From assembly GCA_022376515.1 (NCBI GenBank), contig WTXI01000013.1, positions 620,001 to 684,000 of the forward strand: DNA of 64,000 bases, in the 5' to 3' direction. This document shows, piece by piece, positions 11,956 to 24,633 of the stretch; the first letter of the stretch is position 1, and each line of letters starts with the position of its first letter. The notes beneath the pieces are model-generated. The model ran no database searches, was not told the DNA's origin, and worked only from the letters and a program-made list of their open reading frames with translations. The position numbers and the translations under genes were made by a program. This stretch comes from Lactifluus volemus. Taxonomy: Eukaryota; Basidiomycota; Agaricomycetes; Russulales; Russulaceae.

Positions 11956-13948
11956 GGAGACAAGGAATTGAAATTTGCCGGAGGAATCGCAAAGTCATGA
12001 TGCCCTGTTTAAATACTAACCAGCTTGGTGGGCGCTCGCCCGCCACTCTCACTCAAATTACATCAACAATAGATCCGGTTCACGCCTATCATTGAACATG
12101 GTGCCTAGATGCCCTTTAGCCTTGTCTTTTCGGCAAATGTTCTGTGACAACTGAGATTGAGACTCAGCTGATTAAGCGGACCATTCATGTGACGACTCGG
12201 ACGGGACGGTGTCGGTGTGATTCAGGAAATAATAGTCGGGCTGAGTGGTAGTAGCTGAGACCTGCGATACTCTTGTTAGCTCTGGCTCATTTGGTGAGCT
12301 CACATTTAGTCAACCGCACAACGTAGCCAACTTTGATGGGACTGAGATTATGGGCCAGAAATCAACCAAGGGTCATTTTTGAAACGATTATAATGAACTA
12401 GTACCAAGACTACCGACGTATTGGGGTAAAATGTTTAGTACGTGATCGTTCCTCGAGGTCAGACGATATAAAATCCATTCTTAGCTTTCACAAGTCGTAC
12501 TAACGTGCTGTTCCAGTAATTCAAAAGTATCCTCCCTGCTCCCTGCTTTTGGCCCACTGCTAGTGGTGAGCTTACACGGCAGGGCTGCAGATCGACAGAA
12601 CTAGAACACGTCACCTCATGGTTCCACAGTCCACGCAAGATCACATGTATACTTGACTGCGATAACACAGAACCTGATTCCTGACAAAGCTATGATTACA
12701 TTCACTTAAAACGGCCATAGGGAAAACGTACGGATATTGGTATCATATTCATAGAAGATCGGCGACAGAAAGGCGTGGTGGGATGGAGAGGCTTCAGGAG
12801 ATTAAGCACTGATAACTTCTGCCCGATTTATTACTGTATCATCGGTACTTGGCTAGTGAGAAACAGCACGGTGGTGAATATGTGGAAGGATACCGCAAGA
12901 CAGGTGACGTCAAGTAATGTTACGCAGAGGTATCTGCGACTTGCGGGGAATGGGGTCCCTCAGGTTCTTTCTGCTCGAATGGACAAGAAAAAAATAATCG
13001 CTGACCCGGGTTGACGTCGAAGGGCTCTGGTGGCAGCTTTTCGCTTGCAAGGGTGTCCCGATCGTAGAAGTCTTACAATCCTAGGTCTCAGACGTTAGAA
13101 GAAAGAGGGGAACGGGCAGTAGAAGACATGAGGCATCATAATAGTATTCTTGTAGAATACAGAGTGCGACGATAGTGCTAGACGTACGCCGGGTTATATG
13201 TAATGATCGAAGCAAGACGCTTAGTCTAGACCCTGTGGATGGAACAACATTTTGCAGCTGGATGGGGATCCCAATGAGAAACAGAAGCGAAGAATGAATG
13301 AAAGGAGCACCGAGCATAACCTAGATGCAGAAGCAAGCTTAGTTCTGGTCCGATGTACCAATCGACGACGTGAAGAAAGCGATGGACAATATGCAGGTTA
13401 TCGTCAATTATGCTGATTCCTTTCTTTGGTTTTGCACTTCGGATTTTATGGTGAGCACGGCCGAGCATTCTCCCCTCGCAGACCACAGCCTGAGCGGCGC
13501 GCCGACCCCCCAGAAAGGGGGTAAATTACTTAAAGATAGACGATAACGAGTCGCGACGCCAACAGACAATTTATAAATAACAAGGCACCGAGTCATGAAC
13601 GTGCATGAAGGTAAAGGTAGAAAACGTGAGCACGAGACAGGTGTTGCACCAGGGAATCTGTAGTCTTTTGCGGAACGAGAAGCAAGGAAAACGAAATACA
13701 CAGGATTTTAGAGACAAGTGGGCGGGAAATTTATAAATGATAGAGCGCCCCTTGGGTATGTTTACAGTATCATAAGACGATGACTTACTGGTTGTTGTTG
13801 TGTCGGGGAGCCCAATGGTCACTGTTATCGTGGTTGTGGCACGAGCTTGAGGTCGGTTAGGATCCGCCCCGTCGGCGTCGATTGTTCTTAACCACCGCGG
13901 TTATCTCCTTCACTTGTATTACCATTTCCTACTTTCTCTGACCTTGCT
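11956..13948. other. No supported gene
   Basis: About 2 kb between the P450 start and the LIS1 start, holding both promoters. Scattered short open frames show no domain or splice pattern. Confidence 0.4.
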
Positions 13949-15732
13949 ATGTCTATACTGTTGTCTGAACGACAAACGGACGACCTGTACGTTCCCCACG
14001 TCTTCCCCAGCTCCGACTCGATAACCGATATCAATCAACCTCGCCCAGACACAAGGCAATCCTCGACTATCTCCATAACGCCGGCTTCACAAAATCTTTC
14101 GACCAGTTTAAGGAAGATGCAAAGCTCGTACGTCTGATGTAGTTAGCAATGGATGGGAATGCTGATCCTCTGCAGGCTGACTTCCAGCCAGATCTTGGGC
14201 AGAAAAGCAATGGCCTCCTTGTGAAGAAGTGGACGAGCGTGATCCGGATGCAAAAGAAGGTGCGTTCTCCTATGCTTCTCGAACTCATCTACCAATAACT
14301 TCTCTTGAAGATTATGGATTTAGAAGCTCGGTTACAAGAAGCATTGCATGACAACTCGAACATGGCTGCCCTCCCAGCCGGTTTTAGCAGACGAAACAAT
14401 CCTGATTGGCTCCCAACGGCTGGTTCTTCAAAACATACCCTTACTGGCCATCGAGACGCCGTCAACGCGGTCGCTTTCCATCCCGTATATTCGGTCTTAG
14501 TATCAGCAAGTGATGACAGCACCATGAAGGTATGGGACTGGGAGACCGGAGAGATGGAGCGCACTCTCAAAGGTCATACGAAACGAATCACCGATTGCGA
14601 GTACGACTCCAAAGGCAAGAGCCTTGGTACGTTGCCCTACTCCGGATGCGGTTATCAAGTGTCCTGACCCCTCATAGTATCCTGCGCGTACGATCTCTTC
14701 ATTAAGCTGTGGAATGTCGAAAACGACTATCAGAACTTTGCAACGCTGCGCGGGCATGAGCATTCTGTGTCGTCAGCCAAGTTCTTGCCGGGAGACGATA
14801 GAATTATAAGCTCAAGCCGAGATCAAACAGTCCGCATCTGGGAAATTGCCACAACGTACGTTAGCTGCAGGATTGTCTGATATATAATTTATCATCAGTC
14901 CTCCAGTCATTGTATAAAGGTCATTCGCCCTCATAGCGACTGGATCCGCTGTGCTATCCCTAGCTCCGATGGCAAATTTTTCCTTACTTGCTCTATGGAC
15001 ATGTTCGTTTCCCATGTCACCTTTATCCTCGAAAATGTCGTGCTGAATCATCATCAGACCGCACACCTGGTTGAACTTGATTCAGGGATCACAAAATCAG
15101 AACTACGTGGCCACGATAACGTTGTAGAATCAGCTGTATTCATGCCAGTGTCATGCATACCCGCGATCCGTGAACTCCTGGGCCAGAGGGTACTCTCACC
15201 TGATCTTCTCCTTAGTATTGGACTCATTTAGTACACAGGCGCAACCCAGTGTGCCCGACAACGCGAACATTTCGTATGCAGCGACATCTTCACGTGATAA
15301 AACGATAAAAATCTGGGATGCACTGCGGGGCCAGTGTTTACATACTTGGTAAGTTCGGTGATACATCTTATCTCATGGATCGTTTTCTATCGCCTGTGTA
15401 GATTGGCCACGACGACTGGGTGCGCGCTCTCGTTTTTCATCCAAATGGCAAGTATTGCTCTCTGCAGCCGATGATCACACGATACGAATTTGGGAGCTCA
15501 AAACTGGGCGATGTATTCGCAAAATCGAGGCCCATGAACGATTTGTCTCATCCCTCGCGTGGGGACGGCAGACTATAAGCTCAGACACGAACGGGAAAGC
15601 GGGCAGTTCTTCTGCTCCCCTCCTCATGAATGTCATCGCTTCTGCGAGTTCTGACCAGGTATATGGAACTTCTGTGCATTTTGTACGTTGATTCGAGCCT
15701 ACAATGTAGACCTGAAGATTTGGATGCCGTGA
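13949..15732 (+). CDS. PAC1: LIS1/NudF dynein regulator, with phase breaks
   Basis: Exons near 13949-13986, 14049-14127, 14176-14259, 14311-14626, 14678-14855, 14907-15015, 15058-15189, 15239-15348, 15402-about 15660 and a last exon ending at 15732. An N-terminal LisH motif (ILLSERQTDDL, then HKAILDYLHNAGFTKSFDQF) is followed by a coiled coil and seven WD40 repeats (for example HTLTGHRDAVNAVAFHP, DQTVRIWEI, SSRDKTIKIWDA, DDHTIRIWEL). Pac1/LIS1 binds cytoplasmic dynein and is needed for nuclear migration in hyphae. Four places break phase by one base: about 15010-15015 (GAC|ATG before the donor), 15348 (TTGG before the donor), about 15452-15456 (AAGTATTGC) and about 15712 (ACCTGAAG). Each would be healed by one extra base, mostly in a short homopolymer. 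Sequence error or recent decay are the alternatives; the identity is secure. Confidence 0.9.
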
Positions 15733-17543
15733 TGGGCGCTGCCGAAGAGGTTCTGGAATCCGCGGACGCTCCCATAATTTAGCCCGCTCTTGCCGCCGTA
15801 CTTGCTTTCAATTCGGGAATACCAAATACGCTATACCATACACGATAATACTGCACCAAGTTTGCCCCTCAGTGTCACACAGTTTTCGAGCGCTGGGTGA
15901 ACACCGCGACACAGTGGATCTTGACCTTAATCATAGTGCTAGCCTTTTCATTTTTAGTTTATGTGGTAGGTTCGTCTTTTGTTGAACGTAGAGAACGCTA
16001 AGGTCGTTCTGTATTAGTTTTGTCTGAATCATTGCTGCCATTGTATACATTCCACCGACAAGCCTATTAGCGCTCTCATTCGTCCAACCGTTTTCGTGTT
16101 GTTATTGTGGGTCAATCTTGGGGTCAAGTAAGAATTTTCAAACATCAGCAGGTCCGATGCTGCGCGAACTATGCTTGAATCTGGATCAATTGTAACTCTC
16201 GAAGCACTTGACGTTATTACGTTTTGCTAGTGGACACAAAGAAGCAATCATTTTCGTAGAGTCTTGTTATCTCAATGGGTTTCCTAAATCAATTGCCCTG
16301 CTCTCCCGAAAGGACTCATTCATATGTCAATTTAATTTGAACCCGAAAGGTAGTTGTGCTCTCCACTTCGTATCACGAGTCGTACCGAAAACTCGGAATA
16401 TACGGGGCTGTACTGAATGTGATGCAGGATCGTCGCTCACCGATGTCCCGTCTCAAAAACCAACTAGTACGATAAGGGACGAACAGACTCCATATTGGAC
16501 ATCGCCACGCCTCAGCGCCCCGGTACCCGCCGGGAAAGTGAACACGTACTCGTTACGTTGCAGTTCTCTTGTGCAGCGATCCTGTAGGCTGAGTGTCCCT
16601 CTCAACCACGTTTGCCTTATTTTTCGAAATTTGTGGATATTAGAGCTCCAGACTTGCAATATGATATCATTCTCCGCGGTATCTTACGACGACAATGAGG
16701 AGGAGATCATGGTAATCAATGCCCTCTTGTACGTTCTTCTCACTTCCATGCCAGGGTCAAGTCATATGTACGGCTCGCTACAGAAAATCCCCTAGTCGCA
16801 GTCTTGTTACTAGTATGGGGCATATCTGTATGGAGTATATCACAAGATTATTAAGAAAAGGCTTCCTTTCTAACTTTAAAGCGCTCTACCCTGAATCAAC
16901 CAGATTTCTGTACATAATCTCTGCCCCTACACGGGCATGTCGCTGCCGCGAGGTCTGAGTCAGTATGTAGAAACAGTTCAAACATGTCCGAATCCTGCCG
17001 ATTAGCCTGGCACGGTTGAAAACCTTCGTCGCGGGGATCTAGCGAAGCCATCTGATGCAGGCTCAAGGAGCTGAGAGGGGCTATAGATCTCCTGATGTTC
17101 CCAACGGGAAACTAGCAGATCACACATCGAAAGTGAGAGTTTTCACAATGTCACGTCTACTACCTCACACGGACTGCTGAAGTCTGCAAGCGCATATCAG
17201 CTCCCTCAGTCCGGCTTTGCCGTGTACGGACTCTGAACTTGAGTTGGAAGAAGTGAGCACAGTCATATGCGGCATGCAGCTTCCTCAAGGCCACCAGCGA
17301 AGCAACCCCTTGATGCTCCGAACGCTGGCCAGACTTACCTTGTGCCCCTCATGGTATCAGAAGACAGGTTACGCGAGGATCGATTTCCCCCGTAGAACGC
17401 ATCAACGCCCACACCCACTGACGGCATGCCCGGAACGTTGTTTCCGCAACGCTAACCCTGTGGGCGCCCGGTTACCTCGAGGATAGTTATCCTTGTATAC
17501 ATTTCAGCTATTGTCAAACCTCCTCAGCGTCCGCCTCGGTACT
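15733..17543. other. No supported gene
   Basis: The longest open stretch, 16208-16795 plus, opens with TTG and shows no domain. I see no RNA gene. The region contains the promoter of the zinc-finger/RING gene. Confidence 0.4.
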
Positions 17544-19935
17544 ATGCCCGTCTGTCCCCACCCCCAGTGCCCTTGTGATCATAAGAATGTGCCAGCTGAG
17601 CAGCTCATCCCCCATGTTCAGCTTTCCCCTTGGGCTGCCCACTACTTTTGTGGGCTCTGTAGATGCGTTTGCAAGAGTGAAGCAGTCCTCATACATGTTG
17701 GTGACTTTTTTGCGTCTTTGAGCAAACCTTTGTTGATTATACGTCGTAGCATAAGCAGAAGGTTCACAAGACTGGCTCTGCCGCGATCCAAACTCAACCA
17801 GCTCGCGCGTCCGCTTCGACGGCCCATTCGTGCCGTGTCTGCGATAGGACGTTCGTCAACACCAAAGCCCTTGAGCAACACTATCGAGGCACTCCCGTAC
17901 ATCCAAAGTGTGGACGTTGCAACGTTGGATTCGTGGACAACACTGCAATACAGGCTGTAAGTCCTTGCTGAAGACTTCCTATTTTGTCTATATTTCAACA
18001 TGGTTTTAGCACGTGGCCTCAATCCATCGTCCAATAACTTGTGGTCCATGTAACGGCTTGCAGATCTACCAAGAGGATGTCTCCCATCATTACAAAATAT
18101 CTGCCAAGCATCCATCTTGCGTAGTCTGTGATGTTGGCTTTGAAAATCAAGAGGCGTTTGACGAGGTGCGTCGGAAAGCCTCTTCCTCGGTTGGTCCTGC
18201 CAGCTGACTCGAAGTTGCTTCCTGTTTGTCGGGTCATAGCACAACATTACGAGGCACCCCAAATACACGTGCCGCGTGTGTGAACTCTCCTTCGGGTCGG
18301 CAGCCCTTCTGGACGTTCACTATCAAGAATCGCCGAGACATCCACGCTGCCCTGAGTGCCAATTGTCCTTCGAGGACAATTTGGCATTGATAAAGGTATA
18401 TCCACTTTCTCCATTTCACTCGCCATTGAACCTCTTCGCTACAGCATGTGATTGCGATATTCAACCCTCTCATAAAGGATTCTGGAAAACTGATTCTAAA
18501 GACTTCGCAGATGAGCTTGCATGATGCATTCTCGGATGCAAGCATAATTTCTCGTGCGAGCCGAAGTTCCTCCGTTGTGCGCTCCCTTGGGGACCCCGCG
18601 ATCGGTGCTTTAAGTCCAACCAGATTTGTTGCATCTTCAGTACCCGTTCAGAGACAGATTTCATCACCACCAGCTACTATCGGTCATATAGGTCATATAG
18701 TCGTTTCCGAGGTACAAGCTCAATGATCGTTGTACAATTTATTGGACTGAGTTCTCTACAGAGGCCCAATGGGATTTCCTTGCCGACTCGCTATTCATCC
18801 GCTTCAAGTATCAGCTCACCGTCCCTGATCTCAAGAGTTCCTAGTGCTTCTAATCAGGTCGTCGACGTCGACTCAAGAGTTCCCGAAGAACATACGGAGC
18901 TCATGCGCAGCCCCACGTCGACATTTCCAAATGTCACAACAACTCTTCAGTATTCGATGCCTTCGTCAGCTGCTGGCTCGCCTTCAACACGTTCTATTGT
19001 CGCGGCGTGAGTTGATCAGAGATGTCTTGAATTAATCTAGAGCTAGTGTAGCGCCCCTTATAGATCCGAGACCGAATCGCCTGTCTCCTCCGCTCGGAGT
19101 ATTTTTGAGAGAGCGCTGCCCATCACTGGCAAGTCTAAAGAAGTTGCAGTCGCTATGCCCACTTCCGAGATAATCCTTTCCTCCACGGTTAATTCCTCGA
19201 CCAAGGGAACCGTAATCGGATCTAGCCGTAGCCGTGCTTCGTCTCTTCGGTCTTTTAACACAGTTCCGCGAACTCCGGGGCCAGAACGTAGTCCAGGGGT
19301 TGTTTCACCCTCGTCAGTCAGGACGGTATCGCCACTTTCAAGCGATGTTGCTGCGTTCTTTCCGTCTGCTAGTCAGCGCGGGCGCTTCAAGATGTGAGTA
19401 GTTATCTTCACTTCTGATCCCCGGTGTTATTAACTCTGCAAGTGTACCTGTCAACGACGCTTCCGGTGCTAACTCACTTCCAAAATCCCATGATTCTGAG
19501 CGGTTCCATTCGCTCGAGCCCGGTAAGCAAATCTATTTGAATGAGCAGTACACCAACCCCCTAAGTAATGAGTTCAAGAACGTCTGCCTTTGCGCAGGGA
19601 GAGTACGTCCAAGGCAGAGTCAATATTGGCACACCCTCCATCGACTCCTGCACTTGCCATCGCTCAACCTCCGACGGACCTCACCCCTGGAGAGAGGCTC
19701 GTCTCCTACGTTTATTGCAGAATGTGTCGGCGAGACCCTTGTCGCCAGCCTGCGGCAACGATGTGCGGACACGTTTTCTGCTACCAGTACGTTCCTGCAG
19801 TCTATCCATTCTGATGCACTCGTTAAGTGAGCCGTTACTAGGTGTATCTCATCTGAGGTTGTAAAGACACCGCGATGTCCTGTGTGTGAAGCACCAACGT
19901 TGTTGTATTCCATATTCAGACTGCACCTTGTCTGA
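17544..19935 (+). CDS. Zinc-finger array plus C-terminal RING protein
   Basis: Exons 17544-17696, 17750-17956, 18010-18165, 18240-18395, 18445-18711, 18762-19006, 19064-19393, 19443-19522, 19598-19786 and 19842-19935. The N-terminal half has repeated Cys2/His fingers (CRVCDRTFVNTKALEQHY, CVVCDVGFENQEAF, CRVCELSFGSAALLDVHY, CPECQLSFEDNLAL). The finger exons start with a His codon and are phase 0; exons 3 and 4 are both exactly 156 bases. A Ser/Pro-rich linker leads to a RING-type domain (YCRMCRRDPCRQP, CGHVFCYQC, CPVCEAPT), so it is a candidate E3 ubiquitin ligase with nucleic-acid or protein-binding fingers. The exon 8/9 junction (19522 to 19598) is one base out of phase; an extra G at CCCGG would fix it. 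The family is known to me only by these domains. Confidence 0.8.
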
Positions 19936-20071
19936 TTTGCAATACCAGCGCGCGAAATATGGTTTTGAAATGCCCTACTTGTAGCTCCCTAGTTTGTTTG
20001 TCTCATTGTTGTGTGTTGTGTGTCAATGCAACGATTGTATTACATAATTATCTTGGCTCACGACTGCCATC

Positions 20072-20976
20072 ATGCCTGTGACCCTCGCTGGGCCCTCAAC
20101 TAATCATGAATCTGACTCCGAAGAAGACCTTGATTACATCCCAGATAACGAAGGGCATGGTATTTCATTTTTTCATATTCAAACCCATTGTGGGTATTGA
20201 ATCGCACATCCAGTTTCAGACTCTGGCTCTGACGAGCGCGACACGAAACGTCCTCGCGTCGAGAGCCCACCACAATCTCATGAGGATTTAGCTGCAGCGA
20301 AAATGTGTGGCATGCATTCCTGTATGAGGAATTTCCTCACAATTGTAGTGAACGACAGGCATTATGGGCAAAATTCCAAGACTCCGTCAATGCTTCCCCA
20401 GAAGCACCAGAGAGTGAGCCCAAGCGAACGATTAAAATAGAGAAGCGATTCAGATTTGCAGGAGAAGATGTTGTGTAAGCATTTCGCGTTGTCGGTCCAC
20501 TTTTCCTGATTAATTTTCGCGAGTGGGACGACAGCGAGATAGTGGAGGTCCCCGAGGACTCGACTGAAGCCAAGAAATGGCCCCTTTGGAGACCGCCAGA
20601 GACTCAGTAGACGCACCTACCACTCCTGACGATAGTTCAACACACCCGCACAATCCGCAACAGAGGCGTCGTCTCCTGCCCCAAGCGTGCAACCGGTGAT
20701 CAAGCGACCCGGCCGACGCAAGCCCAAAGTGCAGCTCGCTGAACTTCCGTCGTCTGCAGACCTGCACAAGGGGAAAAGGCTTACGACGCTGGAAAAGTCC
20801 GCGCTTGACTGGAAAGCGCATGTCACCGCGTCGGGCGAACCAGAGTGGCCGCTGAGCTCGAGGCAAATAGGCGCGGCGGTGGGTATTTGGAAAAAGTTGA
20901 GTTTTTAGATCGCGTCGGCGATCGCAAAAATCAAACTTTGGAGGCAAATAAAGATCAAAAACGACGCAGAGGGTGA
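20072..20976 (+). CDS. SWC5: SWC5-like SWR1 complex subunit (BCNT-C domain), with phase breaks
   Basis: Exons 20072-20159, 20214-20304, 20349-20474 and 20535-20976. The acidic N-terminus (ESDSEEDLDYIPDNEGH) and the C-terminal BCNT block (KGKRLTTLEKSALDWKAHV, then ELEANRRGGGYLEKVEFLDRV) identify it as Swc5/CFDP1. In yeast this subunit helps SWR1 exchange H2A.Z into nucleosomes. A block EVPEDSTEAKKWPLWRPP lies mid-protein. Three single-base phase breaks occur in the last exon, each next to a C run: about 20589 (CCGCCAGAG), about 20645 (CACACCCGC) and about 20841 (GAACCAGAG). One extra C at each restores the frame. With LIS1 and the RING gene upstream, this makes a local cluster of suspicious indels. 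Confidence 0.82.
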
Positions 20977-21648
20977 TGCTCCGGCGCTATTTCTCATAAC
21001 TCCCATCTGTTCCAATCGGTGAGGTCGAAATCATGTCGGATTTTATCATCTGGACCCTTAAAATTAATCTATCTATGTACTCTGTTCCACGCGATGACTA
21101 CCTGTGGTAACGAGGTTTTAATTTCATACATGTCACATATGGCGCAGGGGACTGTAACTGTTGTGAGATGGTACAGCCTGGACCATATGGGTGGTCGCTT
21201 TCGTAAGTATAAACTTGAACGATATACTGCGGATGTACGCGGTTAAATAGAAGCCGAATTCTCCCTTGTACTCAGTTTATACACCGCACTAGAGAGTTGG
21301 TTCCGAGCGAAATAATCGAAATATCTCCGAGTCCTGTGTCAATGGGTGTTCCTCGAATGTATTTTGAGGGTTACGACTAGCCGCGCGTCTCCCAAGTTTT
21401 TTCATAACCCAATTTGGTCCGCTTGCCTCTCGGTGACCACCGCTATCAATGTACATAATTTAAAGCTAAGGGCGGCGAAGGCTTGGCACACGCATAGTCC
21501 TAGTACACGTGCGACCTGCTTCATATGTCTGGCGTCACCTCACATATGTTCCTCGCTAGCCTACTAGTAATATTACCCACATACCATACTCGTTTGTGTC
21601 TAATCCTTTCAGTCTAACCGGCACGGACGGAGCAACACACACCTCATT

Positions 21649-23468
21649 TTAGCCGCAAGCTGACAGGCGTCGTAACGACAGCAGGTATACTAAAGAACGA
21701 ATAAAGGAACGTTGGATAAAGAAAGTCCATAACAGTGACTGATAGCTTGGGCACCATATATCAGTAAAAGGTAGATGGCAGAAGATGGCCAAAGAATAAA
21801 GATACGTCACAAAGAAAGCAGGGAGGGCAGTTGAGAAGTGCTTAGGAAGGGCAATAGCCATTTCATGACGCATAGCACGATTGATCGCATCAAGTAAGAT
21901 GTCGTGATAGTCACCAGCAGCATCCCACATCGCAAAACCTGCGAGGTCTGCCTCCCTGATGTACTTGCCTTTCGCGCCTGTTCAATTACAATGTATGAGT
22001 TTAAAAAAACACCTCCCATAGACAGAGTGACGTACGGAATGAATGGGCATCATCATAGGACACCATGACCTGAGGTCCAGGATTATATATGAAAGGCTGG
22101 ATTCAAAGAGTCATCAGTGAATCAACGATTTGCGGGTGGCGGTAAATCACGCACCGTCTGGCTACACGGATCGAACATATAGTCCATCCCTTCGGCAGGC
22201 TCTCCGTAGTCATCGAGGAACGCGGAATCTATCAAACCCCAGAAATTGAAGATGCCACCGACGGCGCCAGGATTTCCACACTCGTCGACACCGCCTGCCG
22301 TGGAATCCCACCTGTCTCCTGCGGGCTGTTTAGATTTGTCGAAGGGTACGTAGAGTCCGATCTCGCCAGTCGCAAGGTTGTATGCATCTTCCCGTTTTAC
22401 AAAGTAGGAATGTCCGTATGCTGCGACGCCAATGATAATCTGGCGCGGTGAAAAGCCTGCGGCGGACCAAGCCTTGACAGCTGACTTTGCAGAACCTTGG
22501 GGCGATGGTGCACACGAGTCATCCAAGGGTGCATTTGGACCGACGGAGGATGACCAGGAGCCCCAGATATCATAGTTCATAATCTCTAAATATGGTATTA
22601 GAGAACGTTGCGCGAACCAATGAGGGGAAGCGAACCAATATAGTCGAGAATCGCCGCAAACGCGGAGACATCCGACATTGGTTGACCATCCGGACCCATG
22701 AAGGGGGTTGTTGAGACGGCAGCGGATATAATAAGGCAGTTTGTCACATCCATGCTGCGAAGGAGTTGCAGAAATAAGAGGAAGTTTGCGCTATCATTTG
22801 GTGAGGCGACGTTGCAGCCAATTCCTTTCTTCGTAGGGTATTCCCAGCTATGGTTCAAATGAGCAAAACCAAACTCAGAAAGACATAAAAGACAATCGCA
22901 CTCGAATTCAATACCCTCCAGACCGTACTCCAAGACAGTAAGCATGACCGCCTTAGCAAAGGCTGTGCGGTTTTCTGGGGTGGCTAAAGAACTCGAGAAG
23001 AATCGCGAACCACTCCAACCTCCGATGGCCAGGATGGGACGGACATTCTGGGCATGTCGTAAGTCATGAGAACAGATACAAAAAGTGGCGCATACATGGT
23101 ACTTCGCGAGGCGCACAAATTCAGGGAGTACAACTTGGTCAGATGGCTGAAGGCCGATGTTGGAATCCGAAGTCGTAGATCTAAGGACTCTCATCAAACC
23201 CAGCACAAAGGGTCACTTAAGATACTCACGCGAAAGCGTAGATAACCTGGTCATACTTTTTCCAGGGGACATCTGATGGAGTGAATTCACTGAGCCATCC
23301 AGCAAACCACGCCGAAGCCAGTTGGTGGTAAGGTTGACGAGGCAGGTTCAACGACCTGCCAGATTTAACGCTCGAGCGCGCAGAGAGGGAATGTTTGCTG
23401 TGAAAAAGAGTGGCATTGCTCAGCTGAGCATAGTAGAGAATAATGTAAAGACCAAGAATGATCTTCAT
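21649..23468 (-). CDS. Secreted GH18 chitinase, copy A (7 exons, intact)
   Basis: Exons 23230-23468, 23096-23180, 22902-23047, 22636-22847, 22155-22585, 22036-22096 and 21649-21977 join in phase to 500 residues. A signal peptide (MKIILGLYIILYYAQLSNA) is followed by a GH18 barrel. The SxGG-type strand is ILAIGGWSG and the catalytic motif EGIEFDWEYP is formed across an intron; the catalytic Glu is kept and the first Asp of the usual DGxDxDxE is Glu. YDIWG and GFAMWDAAGDY are later barrel landmarks. It should hydrolyse chitin in the wall or environment. A hydrophobic C-terminal tail (after MRHEMAIALP) is longer than in copy B and could be a membrane segment. It is a tandem paralogue of 25214-26835. 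Confidence 0.92.
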
Positions 23469-23866
23469 AACTTAGGTGAACAGGACGGCGCCTAGGGTAC
23501 TGGCAGGTTGTTTCGATAGGCCTTTAAATACTGTACGCTGAGGCCGCGGATGTCACATCTGAGCCCAAACGAGAGTTAAAAAGGGAGATATTACTCCGAG
23601 CCAACTGAGGAATGCGGTAGTAGTGGCCACCGAGCATCATCGATATCGTAGACGAAAAGGACGAGCTGGAAGCTGGCCTGCGTTCAATTCGGCCGAGGGT
23701 CCTCGGAGGATGATGAGGTCTTCCATACTGTACTATCCGAGTCGGAGCCGCGGCATCGGATGTGAGTCTTAACCGCCCCTAGCCCATCCTTGAAAGTTAT
23801 ACCCAGTACAGTACTGTAATGCTTCAAAGATACTATACAGTAGAAACAACGCAGGTGCCCAGTCAT

Positions 23867-24128
23867 ATCAGTAAACCTAACCAAAACTTTTTTGGGCTTG
23901 CTCAAGCTTGCTCAAGATTGAGCAAGCTTGAAAGGACACAAAATAGCAAAAGTTCAAAAGGAACCTAGAATTACCCCAAAAGTTGTTTCTGCTGTATTTT
24001 CAAAAGTAAAAAAAGGTGAAAATACAGTGATTTTACAGGCATTCTGTGGTATAAATAAAGTCAACTTTTTCCCACTTTTCCACTTGCAGAAGTGAAAAAG
24101 TGAGAAAGTTTTTGCACCATTTACTGAT
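23867..24128. mobile_element. MITE-like TIR element inserted in unit A
   Basis: The terminal repeats are atcagtaaacct... and its inverted counterpart ...tttactgat, extending into A/T runs (aaaactttttt). Unit B has an uninterrupted site at about 27208-27225 (gtgccaaaacggg), so the insertion postdates the duplication or was lost from B. A related 210-base copy lies at 59389-59598. There is no coding capacity. Confidence 0.75.
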
Positions 24129-24571
24129 GGCCCAAATGGGTGTCAAAAGGGCAAGCCAGTTGTTCGAGAGCGTACCGACATCTTCCTCACAGGCCTCACC
24201 AGCGAGGCCGTGACTCAGGTCCTCCGATACGATGTGCGCGTTCACCAACGACACATCGACATCGATAGACATTTGTTACTCAGCGATTGTGTAGAGAAAT
24301 AAACGCTCTCATTTTCCAGTAACACAACACTCTTGCCTTCTCTCACCGCCGTCCGAGTTGGCTTGGCTTTTCCATTTCCCAGTGATGAAACCTTGGTTGT
24401 CATTCTGTCAATGATGTCCAAGGAGTGAGAGCGTCTTAGACTCAGGGTTCCGAGTCGCTAGTAAGTAAGATCAAGACTTTTCTTTTCTTTTTGGAGATAC
24501 ATCACCATCCGACTCACGATAGACGCTGACCGGACCACCACCACCACACCTGACACCTTTTAGAAGGAAAG

Positions 24572-24633
24572 ATGCAGGAAAACGGCCCTCGCTCATCTCC
24601 CGTCATCGTAATCACCGGCACGCCCGGTACTGG
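24572..24633 (+). pseudogene. AK6/FAP7 5' fragment at a duplication junction
   Basis: The ATG and first 21 codons of AK6 are present up to GTPGTG, inside the P-loop, after which the sequence switches to the start of duplication unit B. The promoter upstream (24255-24571) also matches that of the real gene. It lacks the P-loop Lys and everything after it, so it cannot encode a kinase. Confidence 0.88.

Larger units (their letters stand above)
21291..24633. repeat. Tandem duplication unit A (chitinase A plus AK6 5' piece)
   Basis: From agagttggtt the sequence parallels unit B (24634-27320) through the chitinase and its upstream region at very high identity. After about 24255 it instead parallels 28030-28408, the promoter and first codons of AK6, and stops at 24633 where unit B begins. 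Relative to the B side, unit A lacks the unique 27320-28030 stretch and carries an extra 262-base TIR element. Confidence 0.85.

Noticed and set aside
16208..16795. 195-codon open frame after LIS1
   Set aside because: It opens with TTG, composition is not coding-like and no motif is recognisable.
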